From assembly GCA_035079385.1 (NCBI GenBank), contig JAVHKY010000005.1, positions 1,798,001 to 1,862,000 on the forward strand: a stretch of DNA of 64,000 nucleotides, read 5' to 3'. Below the pieces are notes generated by a model, which ran no database searches, was not told the origin of the DNA, and was given only the letters and a program-made list of their open reading frames with translations. Position 1 is the stretch's first letter; the number at the start of each line of letters is the position of its first letter. Shown here piece after piece: positions 44,641-59,253 of this stretch. The position numbers were made by a program, and so were the translations under genes. This DNA comes from Aspidiotus rigidus (taxonomy: Eukaryota; Arthropoda; Insecta; Hemiptera; Diaspididae).

Positions 44641-47600
44641 TAGTCAGAGTGGCTTTGAACTATATTAAATTCTTCGCGCTCATCACCAATTTTTGAAATA
44701 TAATTAATTTCCAATAAATTCATTCTTTTCTCTGGATTCAGAGATACTTACTTACGCCTCAAGGCCTCAACGTTTATTTTTCATGTTCTGAATGTTCATA
44801 GGACTTTTAAGAAAAAAAAAAAAACTCAGTAGATGTTGACTCGTTTACAAAGGCTCCGCTAAGAGCGCTGGGATAGATGCAGACGTAGGTAATGATCTGA
44901 TCGTTACCACAATTAGAAACACGTAGTAAAAACCTGACTTTATCGCTTTCAATGTTGATATTATAGACCTTTATCCACTTGCAAAATCCCTGTCAATTGG
45001 GCCAAATGGACTATTGACACACCTAAGAAAGATGTAGGAAATGCAAATCTTAGGCTACTGATTGACAATAAGAAATTTCTGAAATATCAAAAGTTTATTT
45101 GCAAATGCTAAGGATCTTCTTTATTAAGAATCTACAACTTCAATCGCTGAGAAGTTCCTTATTCTCAATGTATAACATCATGACCTCGGCCCTCTGTGTT
45201 TTTCTTATGGGAGTCAATAGTGCGTTTGGCCCAATCAACAGGGCTTCTGCTAATGTAACTTGCTGAGTGATGTCCCAAAATTAAGGTCTATTAAAGATGA
45301 ACGTTTTATAATTTCCCTCTAAATGAAGCCAATTGTAGGTAGATTTGAAAAAAATTACTTTCATTTAGTAAACCCATCCATCAGCGAAAAGTATTCCTCG
45401 AGGTAAGTTTTGTTCTTATAGTCGAAATTGCTTGAACTCATTAAATATTGATTTTGAAAATAATATAATATACGTTGTTACATCCGTTGGATTGGAACGA
45501 ATTTATTGACAATATGAAAAATCTTTCAAAAAATGATGAGTAAATTAGTTGGGTTTTGTGATTTTTTGTAGAGAAAAATCCTTTCGTAATATTGACAAAC
45601 TATATTTTTCAAGCGATGAGGAATGTGATGTGGTCCTGCACTAAAATACCATCTACCTACACTGAACTCGTATATTCATGAACTTTTCAGGCGTCAGTAT
45701 ATCGTAGTCTCGAATGTACGCGTATTAGTCACGAGTAAGTGCACTATACCTCCAGATAGGTACTGTCTGCGAGAACTGCAAATATTCGACGTGTATTCTC
45801 GAAAAACTAGTTTTAGCTATAATGTCAAGTCTGTAATCGAGTTTTCTAAGTGCAAGTAACAAATATGCTTCCAAGTCGCCACTCCAGGCTCACCTGCAGT
45901 GGGCTGCAAATATCGAATAGACTGTTCTGTACACTGATGTAATAAAATGTTCTTAAAATATTCAAACCAACAAATTTTCAGCAACATGGAAATTTCTCGA
46001 CTATGGTTCAAATGTTTATAGAGCGTCTGCCATTTATCGCGAATATATCGTAATAGTTTTCCGACAAATCGGACTTCAATATGTAGAAACGTGTTTGAAA
46101 TTTACTGATTCCGCTATCAGGGTAATATCAATTGACATTCGAAATTCACGAAGAGTAGGATTCCCGAAAACATACTTGAAACTAACGCGCTAGGATAATA
46201 CCTAAGTAATAGAGATGAAAATTTTCAGCAGCCGACAAGATTATACTAACCGGGTAATACGTACTTATCGAAAATGTCATGGGCATAACGCGGTATGAAT
46301 TTCTCAATAGGCTACTGAGGAACAACGCGCCTACAACATAATGGTTCCGAGAGTCGCAATACGCGTCCTCAATTTCACTCTGATCATTATTACAGAAAAT
46401 GGGCGCCACTTACGTTTCTGGGATCAAGGAGTTCACCTTCGAAACTGGAAAGCTCCAGACACTCAAATTTTGTAAAATGAGGAATTTTGAGTAACTTTGC
46501 TCGGTCGAATTTCATCTCAACATTTTCTCAGTTCTACATTAATAATTTAAAAGTGCTTCTCTCTATCAACAAAAATGATCTCTGAGAATTTCAGTTGCTT
46601 AGTAATCTTCAAAAATTTAGTAGGTACCTAGCAGGAAGAGAGATAGAGAGATGGAAAATTTAATGATAAAGTTTGAAATATCATCGTTGGTCGCCATAGG
46701 AAAGATTTTCAAAGGAGAGAGAAAAAAAAAAAAAAGCAAAAACAGGTCTCTTTGACAATAATCTTGGAAATCTGATCAATAGCCGGATTGACCCAATGAA
46801 CCAGATAAGACGATAATACATACCCTTCGATGCTCGTCTAAGTCGCAATGAAGTAAATGTAGCTCTTAGATCTTAAAGTAAAATATTAAAAAATGAAAAC
46901 GTAAACACGACAATTAACGCAAGTAAGGTTAAAATAATTCGACGCTAACAAAGATCGCATAATTTGCACAGAAAAATTTCGATTAATAGCATTTCAATCA
47001 AGAAATATTTGAAAAATGGCCGAGAAAAAACAAAACAAAATACGAAAATAAAACATATGAAAACTTACCAAATAAAACTGACGATAAATTATGGTCAGAG
47101 ATCGCGAGAGCCGAATAAATATTCGAATAATACGAAAATCACGCGAGCATGCAGCACATTCCAGAATACGAACACTGTACTTAGTCTGAAAGATGAATGC
47201 ACACGTCTAGATTAATCCAACGTAATATTGAATTCGTAAGCCAAGTAGTATTCCAATGATAATTAAACGGCACTTTCACAAGAGGTGGGATGTCCACTTC
47301 ACCTTCGCAAGTATAGACGTTTGCACTGCAGTGTTCGTTGACTGGCTCGCCACTATTTGTATCTTCGCGATCTTATATAAATATTTTAGTTTTATTTCAT
47401 TTTCTGACAGATCCTCTACTTGAACGCGAATAAGATCTTATCCATAAAAACAGAATGATACGCACGTAACTTTTTTGCACTTTACATAAGGCTGTAGAGT
47501 TTGCATTACAGACTTGCTATCGAAATATACAACCCTTCGCACTGCAAGTAGTACCTAGGTACCTACAGAAAATTGTCTATTTTGTACATTTACTCAACTC

Positions 47601-48123
47601 GTTATAGCTTAATTCTCACGTTACAATTTTCGGTGGGTAATGCTGCAATCATTACTTCCACAGTCTATAAGACATCTTTTGAAAGAATTCAAGAACCGAA
47701 TATTCGTTAACTTATTTCCGCGCTATTGGAAATTAATATTGAATTCAAGGTAGGATATGAACAAGATTTTTTTTTCTTACTTACAACCAGCTAATCTTAT
47801 CTCCTGTCGACTTAACTGCCAGACAAACTTTATTCAAAAGTTTTATTCTCTTTGTAGTAGACCGAGAGATGAAGCCAGAAAAAGAAGGCCACCTGGACAA
47901 GAAGAATTCAGAGCTGACCAAGAACCCCAGTGAATCTACATTGGGCTTCCCCCTTTTACAGGGCGGCAAAGGGAAGAAATTGAGTTTCTTGTCGTTGAAA
48001 AATATGTTCCAAAATACCTCAAATTTATAAAAAACTATCGATGATAGAAGAAATCTCATAATTATGTAACGCGTTTAGAATTTAATTTCACACCTTCTCG
48101 ACCCCGTCTCCTACCCCTTTTAT
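44641..48123. other. Spacer, no gene seen
   Basis: AT-rich. Frames at 46964-47215 and 47781-48059 have no recognisable domain. A possible minus-strand core promoter is listed separately at 47340-47379. Confidence 0.4.
47340..47379 (-). promoter_or_regulatory. Candidate core promoter (TATA box and initiator-like site)
   Basis: On the minus strand TATATAAG (47379-47372) is followed 36 bases later by CCAGTCA (A at 47343), resembling an arthropod initiator. A donor-like 'AAGGTGAAGT' lies a further ~45 bases downstream. If real, it could start the CRAL-TRIO transcript through a 5' UTR exon 17 kb upstream. The spacing is a few bases longer than usual, so this is speculative. Confidence 0.2.
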
Positions 48124-48190
48124 CGGAACTCATGATGAGTGAGTGAGGTATAAGTAGAGCACTAATATTGGAAACCCCTTCTTCAATCCT
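48124..48190 (-). mobile_element. Penelope-like terminal fragment
   Basis: 'ggaactcatgatgagtgag' followed by 'gtagagcactaatattg' matches the outer end of the terminal repeats at 25205 and 34454. Only about 65 bp is present, a severely 5'-truncated insertion. Confidence 0.75.
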
Positions 48191-49664
48191 ACCCCTTTAC
48201 CAGTCAACAATCCCCTCTCTCGATAAATTTTTTACCACTACATTGAATTAATGCACAATAATCTACGTACATGACGTACCTACATAACCTTGTAATCTCA
48301 ATGATCATTATTTTCCTACATCTCAACTCTCATTCTTCCCCCATTCATGAGCGGATTCTACTTAGGTACCTCATATCTGGTTTTATCCAATACAATTAGT
48401 TTGAAAAATAGATGAAATCAAACGTCATGTAGCTATGCATTGTTTTAAGCTACTATCACTTCTCACAAACATCCGGCTCGGCCACTCTGTCTCTCCTTGC
48501 GTCAAAAACTCACCCTTGAACAAACATTATTTGTTGCAAGATTGATACAATATTCTTTGAAAAGAAAAAATTCGATGCTGAACCACATAGGTATTTGGTC
48601 AACCAATTATTTAGTTAACAAAGCTGAACTGTATATTTGCTGAACCATTTATTAGGTAAGCAATGCTGAACTACCTACATATTCCAAAAACTATAATGAA
48701 CCAAATATATGGTTCACCATTACTCGCAGAATATGTAGGTAGTTCACCAGCATTGCATTACAGAATATGTGGTTCAGCATTGCTTATAGAATATAAGGTT
48801 CAGGATTGCTTACAGAATATGTGGTTCAGCACTGCTTATGGAATATGTGGTTCAGCATTGCTTATGGAATATCTGATTCAGCATTACTTATGGAATATCT
48901 GGTTCAAAATTGGTTATGGAATATCTGGTTCAGCATTGCATATGGAATATATCTGATTCAAAATCGGTTATGGAATATCTGGTTCAAAATTTGTTATGGA
49001 ATATTCGGTTCGGAATTGCTTATGGAATATTTGGTTCAAAATTGGTTATGGAATATGTGTTTCAGCATTGCTGGTTCAAATTTGGTTATGGAATGTTTCA
49101 TTCAGCATTGCTTAGGGAATTTTTGGTTCAGCATTACTTAGGGAATATCTGGTTCAAAATTGATTAGGTATGGAAGATCCTATTCAGTATTGCATAAAGG
49201 AATATCGGGTTCAAAATTGGTTATGGAATATGTGGTTCAGCATTGCTTAAGGACAAGTTCAAAATTGGTTAAAGAATATTTGGTTCAGCATTGCTTATGA
49301 AATATTTGGTTCAGCATTTCATATGGAATATCTGGTTCAGCATTTTTTTTACCGAATATTGGGTTCAAAAGTGGTTATGGTATATCCGGTGCAAAATTTG
49401 TTATGGAGTATCTGGTTCAGCATTGGTTATGGAATATCTGGTTCAAAATTGGCTATGGAATATATGGTTCAGCATTTCATACGGAATATCTGGTTCAGCA
49501 TTTTCTTACAGAATATTGGGTTCAAAATTGGATATGGAATATCTGGTTCAGCATTGCATATGGAATATATCTGATTTACAATTAGTTATATTTGGTTCAG
49601 CATTGCTTATGGAATATGTGGTTCAGCATCGCTCGTTCAAAATTGGTATCGGAATATTTGGTCC

Positions 49665-50645
49665 AGGGTAATTATACGAAAAGTCTGACATTTTGACGCT
49701 CATTTTTTAAAAAAAGTATGTGTTTTTTTTTCAATAATTTTTGGTCCAAAATACTAGAAAAAGCTTGTAGAAGACATTGCTAGGACCAAACATGCATAAG
49801 AAACGTCAAAAAAAAAATAGCCACGCCGATGGAAAAGTACATATAATTAACATAGGTTTTCCATAGTCGTGTCAAAATTGGGCACGACCATGGAAAAAAA
49901 TACCATCCATGACGATGGAAAATTTTACAATTAAATTGATTATAAGTGAGCAACTGTACCAGCACTGGGTAAAAGAGGTTGAGCAGCGTCATCACCATTG
50001 TTACCCTTGTAACAGAGCAAAAATTGGCAGTGCTTCTATTTTTCTGTTTAGTGTAAATCATTACCATGACGATGGAACAGATAAAGTGTCGAATGTAATT
50101 TTTTCTCCCAAAATTGATTTTAACACCAAAACTATATTTTTTTTTCATTGTAGACTTGTATATGCACTTAATATGAACCAAATTATCTATCTTTGGATCT
50201 AAAAATATTACTGTGCATCCTAAATAGGGATTATGAATGCTACCCACGACGATGGAACAAACAATCGAAGAATCTCATTACACACATTTGCTCCCCTCTC
50301 CGAGATATATTTGGGGTTCAACATTTTTTTTCACTATTATAAATTGAGTTTGACATTGGTCCTCTTTGCAGGAACAGTGCTCAAATAAGATTCCATTCAT
50401 TAGTACTGACTCTATGATATATATATTCTCAAGATCTAAGGCGGTTACATCCATGACCATGGAATTTTTGAGCACTTACTCAAATCTGAGGACTATCCCT
50501 TGAGTTGAAAGTCACCGTGCTGTGTTGTACTCGATAGAACTCTTCATTCTCTATCTAACCATGTATAAGAAGTAGTGGATAATCCTGTTGTTTACTCGAA
50601 AAATTGCCGTTACATGAAATGTCAGACTTTTCCTAGAATTACCCT
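49665..50645. mobile_element. 981-bp TIR element with seven internal CCAYGAC-type motifs
   Basis: 29-bp terminal inverted repeats with two mismatches begin AGGGTAATT and continue GAAAAGTCTGACATTT at both ends. The flanking dinucleotide CC (49663-49664, 50646-50647) may be the target duplication, since the array resumes in register. Inside are six direct copies or variants of CCAYGACSATGGAA (49821, 49882, 49907, 50064, 50244, 50451) and one inverted (49858-49871). No transposase is recognised. The minus-strand frame 49780-50247 has no known domain. I cannot assign a superfamily. Confidence 0.75.
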
Positions 50646-53600
50646 CCAGCATTTCATATGGAATGTCTGGTTCAGCATTTTTTTACCAAATATTGGGTTC
50701 AAAATTGGTTATGGAATATCCGGTTCAAAATTAGTTATGGAATATCTGGTTTAGCATTGCATATGGAATATCTGGTTCAGCATTTTTTTTACAGAATATT
50801 GGGTTCAAAATTGGATATGGAATATCTGGTTCAGCATTGCATATGGAATATATCTGATTCAAAATTAGTTACCGGTATATTTGGTTCAGCATTGCTTGTG
50901 GAATAAGTGGTTCAGCATCGCTTGTTCAAAATTGGTTACCGAATATTTGGTTCAGCATTTCATATAGAATGTCTGGTTCAGCATTTTTTTACCAAATATT
51001 GGGTTCAAAATTGGTTATGGAATATCCGGTTCAAAATTAGTTACGGTATGGAATATCTGGTTTAGCATTGCATATGGAATATCTGGTTCAGCATTTTTTA
51101 CAGAATATTGGGTTCAAAATTGGATATGGAATATCTGGTTCAGCATTGCATATGGAATATATCTCATTCCAAATTAGTTATATTTGGTTCAGGATTGCTT
51201 ATGGAATATGTGGTTCAGCATCGCTCGTTCAAAATTGGTTATGGAATATTTGGTTCAGAATTTTTTTTTTACCAAATATTGGGTTCAAAATTGGTTATGG
51301 AATATATGGTTCAGCATTGCTTATAGAATATCTGGTTCAAAATGAGAAATGGAATATCCGTTTCAAAATTAGTTACGGTATGGAATATCTGGTTTAGCAT
51401 TGCATATGGAATATCTGGTTCAGCATTTTTTACAGAATATTGGGTTCAAAATTGGATATGGAATATCTGGTTCAGCATTGCATATGGAATATATCTCATT
51501 CAAAATTAGTTATATTTGGTTCAGGATTGCTTATGGAATATGTGGTTCAGCATCGCTCGTTCAAAATTGGTTATGGAATATTTGGTTCAGAATTTTTTTT
51601 TTACCAAATATTGGGTTCAAAATTGGTTATGGAGTATGTGGTTCAGCATTGCTTATAGAATATCTGGTTCAAAATGAGAAATGGAATATCCGGTTCAAAA
51701 TTAGTTACGGTATGGAATATCTGGTTTAGCATTGCATATGGAATATCTGGTTCAGCATTTTTTACAGAATATTGGGTTCAAAATTGGATATGGAATATCT
51801 GGTTCAGCATTGCATATGGAATATATCTCATTCAAAATTAGTTATATTTGGTTCAGGATTGCTTATGGAATATGTGGTTCAGCATCGCTCGTTCAAAATT
51901 GGTTATGGAATATTTGGTTCAGAATTTTTTTTTTACCAAATATTGGGTTCAAAATTGGTTATGGAATATGTGGTTCAGCATTGCTTATAGAATATCTGGT
52001 TCAAAATGAGAAATGGAATATCTGGTTCAAAATTGGTTATGGAATATCCGGTTCAAAATTAGTTACGGTATGGAATATCTGGTTTAGCATTGCATATGGA
52101 ATATCTGGTTCAGCATTTTTTACAGAATATTGGGTTCAAAATTGGATATGGAATATCTGGTTCAGCATTGCATATGGAATATATCTCATTCAAAATTAGT
52201 TATATTTGGTTCAGGATTGCTTATGGAATATGTGGTTCAGCATCGCTCGTTCAAAATTGGTTATGGAATATTTGGTTCAGAATTTTTTTTTTACCAAATA
52301 TTGGGTTCAAAATTGGTTATGGAATATGTGGTTCAGCATTGCTTATAGAATATCTGGTTCAAAATGAGAAATGGAATATCTGGTTCAAAATTGGTTATGG
52401 AATATCCGGTTCAAAATTAGTTACGGTATGGAATATCTGGTTTAGCATTGCATATGGAATATCTGGTTCAGCATTTTTTACAGAATATTGGGTTCAAAAT
52501 TGGTTATGGAATATCCGGTTCAAAATTAGTTACGGTATGGAATATCTGGTTTAGCATTGCATATGGAATATCTGGTTCAGCATTTTTTACAGAATATTGG
52601 GTTCAAAATTGGATATGGAATATCTGGTTCAGCATTGCATATGGAATATATCTCATTCAAAATTAGTTATATTTGGTTCAGGATTGCTTATGGAATATGT
52701 GGTTCAGCATCGCTCATTCAAAATTGGTTATGGAATATTTGGTTCAGAATTTTTTTTTTACCAAATATTGGGTTCAAAATTGGTTATGGAATATGTGGTT
52801 CAGCATTGCTTATAGAATATCTGGTTCAAAATGAGAAATGGAATATCCGGTTCAAAATTAGTTACGGTATGGAATATCTGGTTTAGCATTGCATATGGAA
52901 TATCTGGTTCAGCATTTTTTACAGAATATTGGGTTCAAAATTGGATATGGAATATCTGGTTCAGCATTGCATATGGAATATATCTCATTCAAAATTAGTT
53001 ATATTTGGTTCAGGATTGCTTATGGAATATGTGGTTCAGCATCGCTCGTTCAAAATTGGTTATGGAATATTTGGTTCAGAATTTTTTTTTTACCAAATAT
53101 TGGGTTCAAAATTGGTTATGGAATATGTGGTTCAGCATTGCTTATAGAATATCTGGTTCAAAATGAGAAATGGAATATCTGGTTCAAAATTGGTTATGGA
53201 ATATCCGGTTCAAAATTAGTTACGGTATGGAATATCTGGTTTAGCATTGCATATGGAATATCTGGTTCAGCATTTTTTACAGAATATTGGGTTCAAAATT
53301 GGATATGGAATATCTGGTTCAGCATTGCATATGGAATATATCTCATTCAAAATTAGTTATATTTGGTTCAGGATTGCTTATGGAATATGTGGTTCAGCAT
53401 CGCTCGTTCAAAATTGGTTATGGAATATTTGGTTCAGAATTTTTTTTTTACCAAATATTGGGTTCAAAATTGGTTATGGAATATGTGGTTCAGCATTGCT
53501 TATAGAATATCTGGTTCAAAATGAGAAATGGAATATCTGGTTCAAAATTGGTTATGGAATATCCGGTTCAAAATTAGTTACGGTATGGAATATCTGGTTT

Positions 53601-56600
53601 AGCATTGCATATGGAATATCTGGTTCAGCATTTTTTACAGAATATTGGGTTCAAAATTGGTTATGGAATATCCGGTTCAAAATTAGTTACGGTATGGAAT
53701 ATCTGGTTTAGCATTGCATATGGAATATCTGGTTCAGCATTTTTTACAGAATATTGGGTTCAAAATTGGATATGGAATATCTGGTTCAGCATTGCATATG
53801 GAATATATCTCATTCAAAATTAGTTATATTTGGTTCAGGATTGCTTATGGAATATGTGGTTCAGCATCGCTCATTCAAAATTGGTTATGGAATATTTGGT
53901 TCAGAATTTTTTTTTTACCAAATATTGGGTTCAAAATTGGTTATGGAATATGTGGTTCAGCATTGCTTATAGAATATCTGGTTCAAAATGAGAAATGGAA
54001 TATCCGGTTCAAAATTAGTTACGGTATGGAATATCTGGTTTAGCATTGCATATGGAATATCTGGTTCAGCATTTTTTACAGAATATTGGGTTCAAAATTG
54101 GATATGGAATATCTGGTTCAGCATTGCATATGGAATATATCTCATTCAAAATTAGTTATATTTGGTTCAGGATTGCTTATGGAATATGTGGTTCAGCATC
54201 GCTCGTTCAAAATTGGTTATGGAATATTTGGTTCAGAATTTTTTTTTTACCAAATATTGGGTTCAAAATTGGTTATGGAATATGTGGTTCAGCATTGCTT
54301 ATAGAATATCTGGTTCAAAATGAGAAATGGAATATCTGGTTCAAAATTGGTTATGGAATATCCGGTTCAAAATTAGTTACGGTATGGAATATCTGGTTTA
54401 GCATTGCATATGGAATATCTGGTTCAGCATTTTTTACAGAATATTGGGTTCAAAATTGGTTATGGAATATCCGGTTCAAAATTAGTTACGGTATGGAATA
54501 TCTGGTTTAGCATTGCATATGGAATATCTGGTTCAGCATTTTTTACAGAATATTGGGTTCAAAATTGGATATGGAATATCTGGTTCAGCATTGCATATGG
54601 AATATATCTCATTCAAAATTAGTTATATTTGGTTCAGGATTGCTTATGGAATATGTGGTTCAGCATCGCTCATTCAAAATTGGTTATGGAATATTTGGTT
54701 CAGAATTTTTTTTTTACCAAATATTGGGTTCAAAATTGGTTATGGAATATGTGGTTCAGCATTGCTTATAGAATATCTGGTTCAAAATGAGAAATGGAAT
54801 ATCCGGTTCAAAATTAGTTACGGTATGGAATATCTGGTTTAGCATTGCATATGGAATATCTGGTTCAGCATTTTTTACAGAATATTGGGTTCAAAATTGG
54901 ATATGGAATATCTGGTTCAGCATTGCATATGGAATATATCTCATTCAAAATTAGTTATATTTGGTTCAGGATTGCTTATGGAATATGTGGTTCAGCATCG
55001 CTCGTTCAAAATTGGTTATGGAATATTTGGTTCAGAATTTTTTTTTTACCAAATATTGGGTTCAAAATTGGTTATGGAATATGTGGTTCAGCATTGCTTA
55101 TAGAATATCTGGTTCAAAATGAGAAATGGAATATCTGGTTCAAAATTGGTTATGGAATATCCGGTTCAAAATTAGTTATGGTATGGAATATCTGGTTTAG
55201 CATTGCATATGGAATATCTGGTTCAGCATTTTTTACAGAATATTGGGTTCAAAATTGGATATGGAATATCTGGTTCAGCATTGCATATGGAATATATCTC
55301 ATTCAAAATTAGTTATATTTGGTTCAGGATTGCTTATGGAATATGTGGTTCAGCATCGCTCGTTCAAAATTGGTTATGGAATATTTGGTTCAGAATTTTT
55401 TTTTTACCAAATATTGGGTTCAAAATTGGTTATGGAATATGTGGTTCAGCATTGCTTATAGAATATCTGGTTCAAAATGAGAAATGGAATATCTGGTTCA
55501 AAATTGGTTATGGAATATCCGGTTCAAAATTAGTTACGGTATGGAATATCTGGTTTAGCATTGCATATGGAATATCTGGTTCAGCATTTTTTACAGAATA
55601 TTGGGTTCAAAATTGGATATGGAATATCTGGTTCAGCATTGCATATGGAATATATCTCATTCAAAATTAGTTATATTTGGTTCAGGATTGCTTATGGAAT
55701 ATGTGGTTCAGCATCGCTCGTTCAAAATTGGTTATGGAATATTTGGTTCAGAATTTTTTTTTTACCAAATATTGGGTTCAAAATTGGTTATGGAATATGT
55801 GGTTCAGCATTGCTTATGGAATATCTGGTTCAAAATGAGAAATGGAATATCTGGTTCGAAATTGGTTATGGAATATCCGGTTCAAAATTAGTTACGGTAT
55901 GGAATATCTGGTTTAGCATTGCATATGGAATATCTGGTTCAGCATTTTTTACAGAATATTGGGTTCAAAATTGGATATGGAATATCTGGTTCAGCATTGC
56001 ATATGGAATATATCTCATTCAAAATTAGTTATATTTGGTTCAGGATTGCTTATGGAATATGTGGTTCAGCATCGCTCGTTCAAAATTGGTTATGGAATAT
56101 TTGGTTCAGAATTTTTTTTTTACCAAATATTGGGTTCAAAATTGGTTATGGAATATGTGGTTCAGCATTGCTTATAGAATATCTGGTTCAAAATGAGAAA
56201 TGGAATATCTGGTTCAAAATTGGTTATGGAATATCCGGTTCAAAATTAGTTACGGTATGGAATATCTGGTTTAGCATTGCATATGGAATATCTGGTTCAG
56301 CATTTTTTACAGAATATTGGGTTCAAAATTGGATATGGAATATCTGGTTCAGCATTGCATATGGAATATATCTCATTCAAAATTAGTTATATTTGGTTCA
56401 GGATTGCTTATGGAATATGTGGTTCAGCATCGCTCGTTCAAAATTGGTTATGGAATATTTGGTTCAGAATTTTTTTTTTACCAAATATTGGGTTCAAAAT
56501 TGGTTATGGAATATGTGGTTCAGCATTGCTTATAGAATATCTGGTTCGAAATGAGAAATGGAATATCTGGTTCAAAATTGGTTATGGAATATCCGGTTCA

Positions 56601-59253
56601 AAATTAGTTACGGTATGGAATATCTGGTTTAGCATTGCATATGGAATATCTGGTTCAGCATTTTTTACAGAATATTGGGTTCAAAATTGGATATGGAATA
56701 TCTGGTTCAGCATTGCATATGGAATATATCTCATTCAAAATTAGTTATATTTGGTTCAGGATTGCTTATGGAATATGTGGTTCAGCATCGCTCGTTCAAA
56801 ATTGGTTATGGAATATTTGGTTCAGAATTTTTTTTTTACCAAATATTGGGTTCAAAATTGGTTATGGAATATGTGGTTCAGCATTGCTTATAGAATATCT
56901 GGTTCAAAATGAGAAATGGAATATCTGGTTCGAAATTGGTTATGGAATATCCGGTTCAAAATTAGTTACGGTATGGAATATCTGGTTTAGCATTGCATAT
57001 GGAATATCTGGTTCAGCATTTTTTACAGAATATTGGGTTCAAAATTGGATATGGAATATCTGGTTCAGCATTGCATATGGAATATATCTCATTCAAAATT
57101 AGTTATATTTGGTTCAGGATTGCTTATGGAATATGTGGTTCAGCATCGCTCGTTCAAAATTGGTTATGGAATATTTGGTTCAGAATTTTTTTTTTACCAA
57201 ATATTGGGTTCAAAATTGGTTATGGAATATGTGGTTCAGCATTGCTTATAGAATATCTGGTTCAAAATGAGAAATGGAATATCTGGTTCAAAATTGGTTA
57301 TGGAATATCCGGTTCAAAATTAGTTACGGTATGGAATATCTGGTTTAGCATTGCATATGGAATATCTGGTTCAGCATTTTTTACAGAATATTGGGTTCAA
57401 AATTGGATATGGAATATCTGGTTCAGCATTGCATATGGAATATATCTCATTCAAAATTAGTTATATTTGGTTCAGGATTGCTTATGGAATATGTGGTTCA
57501 GCATCGCTCGTTCAAAATTGGTTATGGAATATTTGGTTCAGAATTTTTTTTTTACCAAATATTGGGTTCAAAATTGGTTATGGAATATGTGGTTCAGCAT
57601 TGCTTATAGAATATCTGGTTCAAAATGAGAAATGGAATATCTGGTTCAAAATTGGTTATGGAATATCCGGTTCAAAATTAGTTACGGTATGGAATATCTG
57701 GTTTAGCATTGCATATGGAATATCTGGTTCAGCATTTTTTACAGAATATTGGGTTCAAAATTGGATATGGAATATCTGGTTCAGCATTGAATATGGAATA
57801 TATCTCATTCAAAATTAGTTATATTTGGTTCAGGATTGCTTATGGAATATGTGGTTCAGCATCGCTCGTTCAAAATTGGTTATGGAATATTTGGTTCAGA
57901 ATTTTTGTTTTACCAAATATTGGGTTCAAAATTGGTTATGGAATATGTGGTTCAGCATTGCTTATAGAATATCTGGTTCAAAATGAGAAATGGAATATCT
58001 GGTTCAAAATTGGTTATGGAATATCCGGTTCAAAATTAGTTACGGTATGGAATATCTGGTTTAGCATTGCATATGGAATATCTGGTTCAGCATTTTTTAC
58101 AGAATATTGGGTTCAAAATTGGATATGGAATATCTGGTTCAGCATTGCATATGGAATATATCTCATTCAAAATTAGTTATATTTGGTTCAGGATTGCTTA
58201 TGGAATATGTGGTTCAGCATCGCTCGTTCAAAATTGGTTATGGAATATTTGGTTCAGAATTTTTGTTTTACCAAATATTGGGTTCAAAATTGGTTATGGA
58301 ATATGTGGTTCAGCATTGCTTATAGAATATCCGGTTCAAAATGAGAAATGGAATATCTGGTTCAAAATTGGTTATGGAATATCCGGTTCAAAATTAGTTA
58401 CGGTATGGAATATCTGGTTTAGCATTGCATATGGAATATCTGGTTCAGCATTTTTTACAGAATATTGGGTTCAAAATTGGATATGGAATATCTGGTTCAG
58501 CATTGCATATGGAATATATCTCATTCAAAATTAGTTATATTTGGTTCAGGATTGCTTATGGAATATGTGGTTCAGCATCGCTCGTTCAAAATTGGTTATG
58601 GAATATTTGGTTCAGAATTTTTTTTACCAAATATTGGTTTCAAAATTGGTTATGGAATATGTGGTTCAGCATTGCTTATAGAATATCTGGTTCAAAATGA
58701 GAAATGGAATATCTGGTTCAAAATTGGTTATGGAATATCCGGTTCAAAATTAGTTACGGTATGGAATATCTGGTTTAGCATTGCATATGGAATATCTGGT
58801 TCAGCATTTTTTACAGAATATTGGGTTCAAAATTGGATATGGAATATCTGGTTCAGCATTGCATATGGAATATATCTCATTCAAAATTAGTTATATTTGG
58901 TTCAGGATTGCTTATGGAATATGTGGTTCAGCATCGCTCGTTCAAAATTGGTTATGGAATATTTGGTTCAGAATTTTTTTTTTACCAAATATTGGGTTCA
59001 AAATTGGTTATGGAATATGTGGTTCAGCATTGCTTATAGAATATCTGGTTCAAAATGAGAAATGGAATATCTGGTTCAAAATTGGTTATGGAATATCCGG
59101 TTCAAAATTAGTTACGGTATGGAATATCTGGTTTAGCATTGCATATGGAATATCTGGTTCAGCATTTTTTACAGAATATTGGGTTCAAAATTGGATATGG
59201 AATATCTGGTTCAGCATTGCATATGGAATATATCTCATTCAAAATTAGTTATA

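Noticed and set aside
51000..59250. GGTTCAAA in the satellite as an RNA polymerase III B box
   Set aside because: Only the first half of the B-box consensus matches, and no A box lies at suitable spacing.
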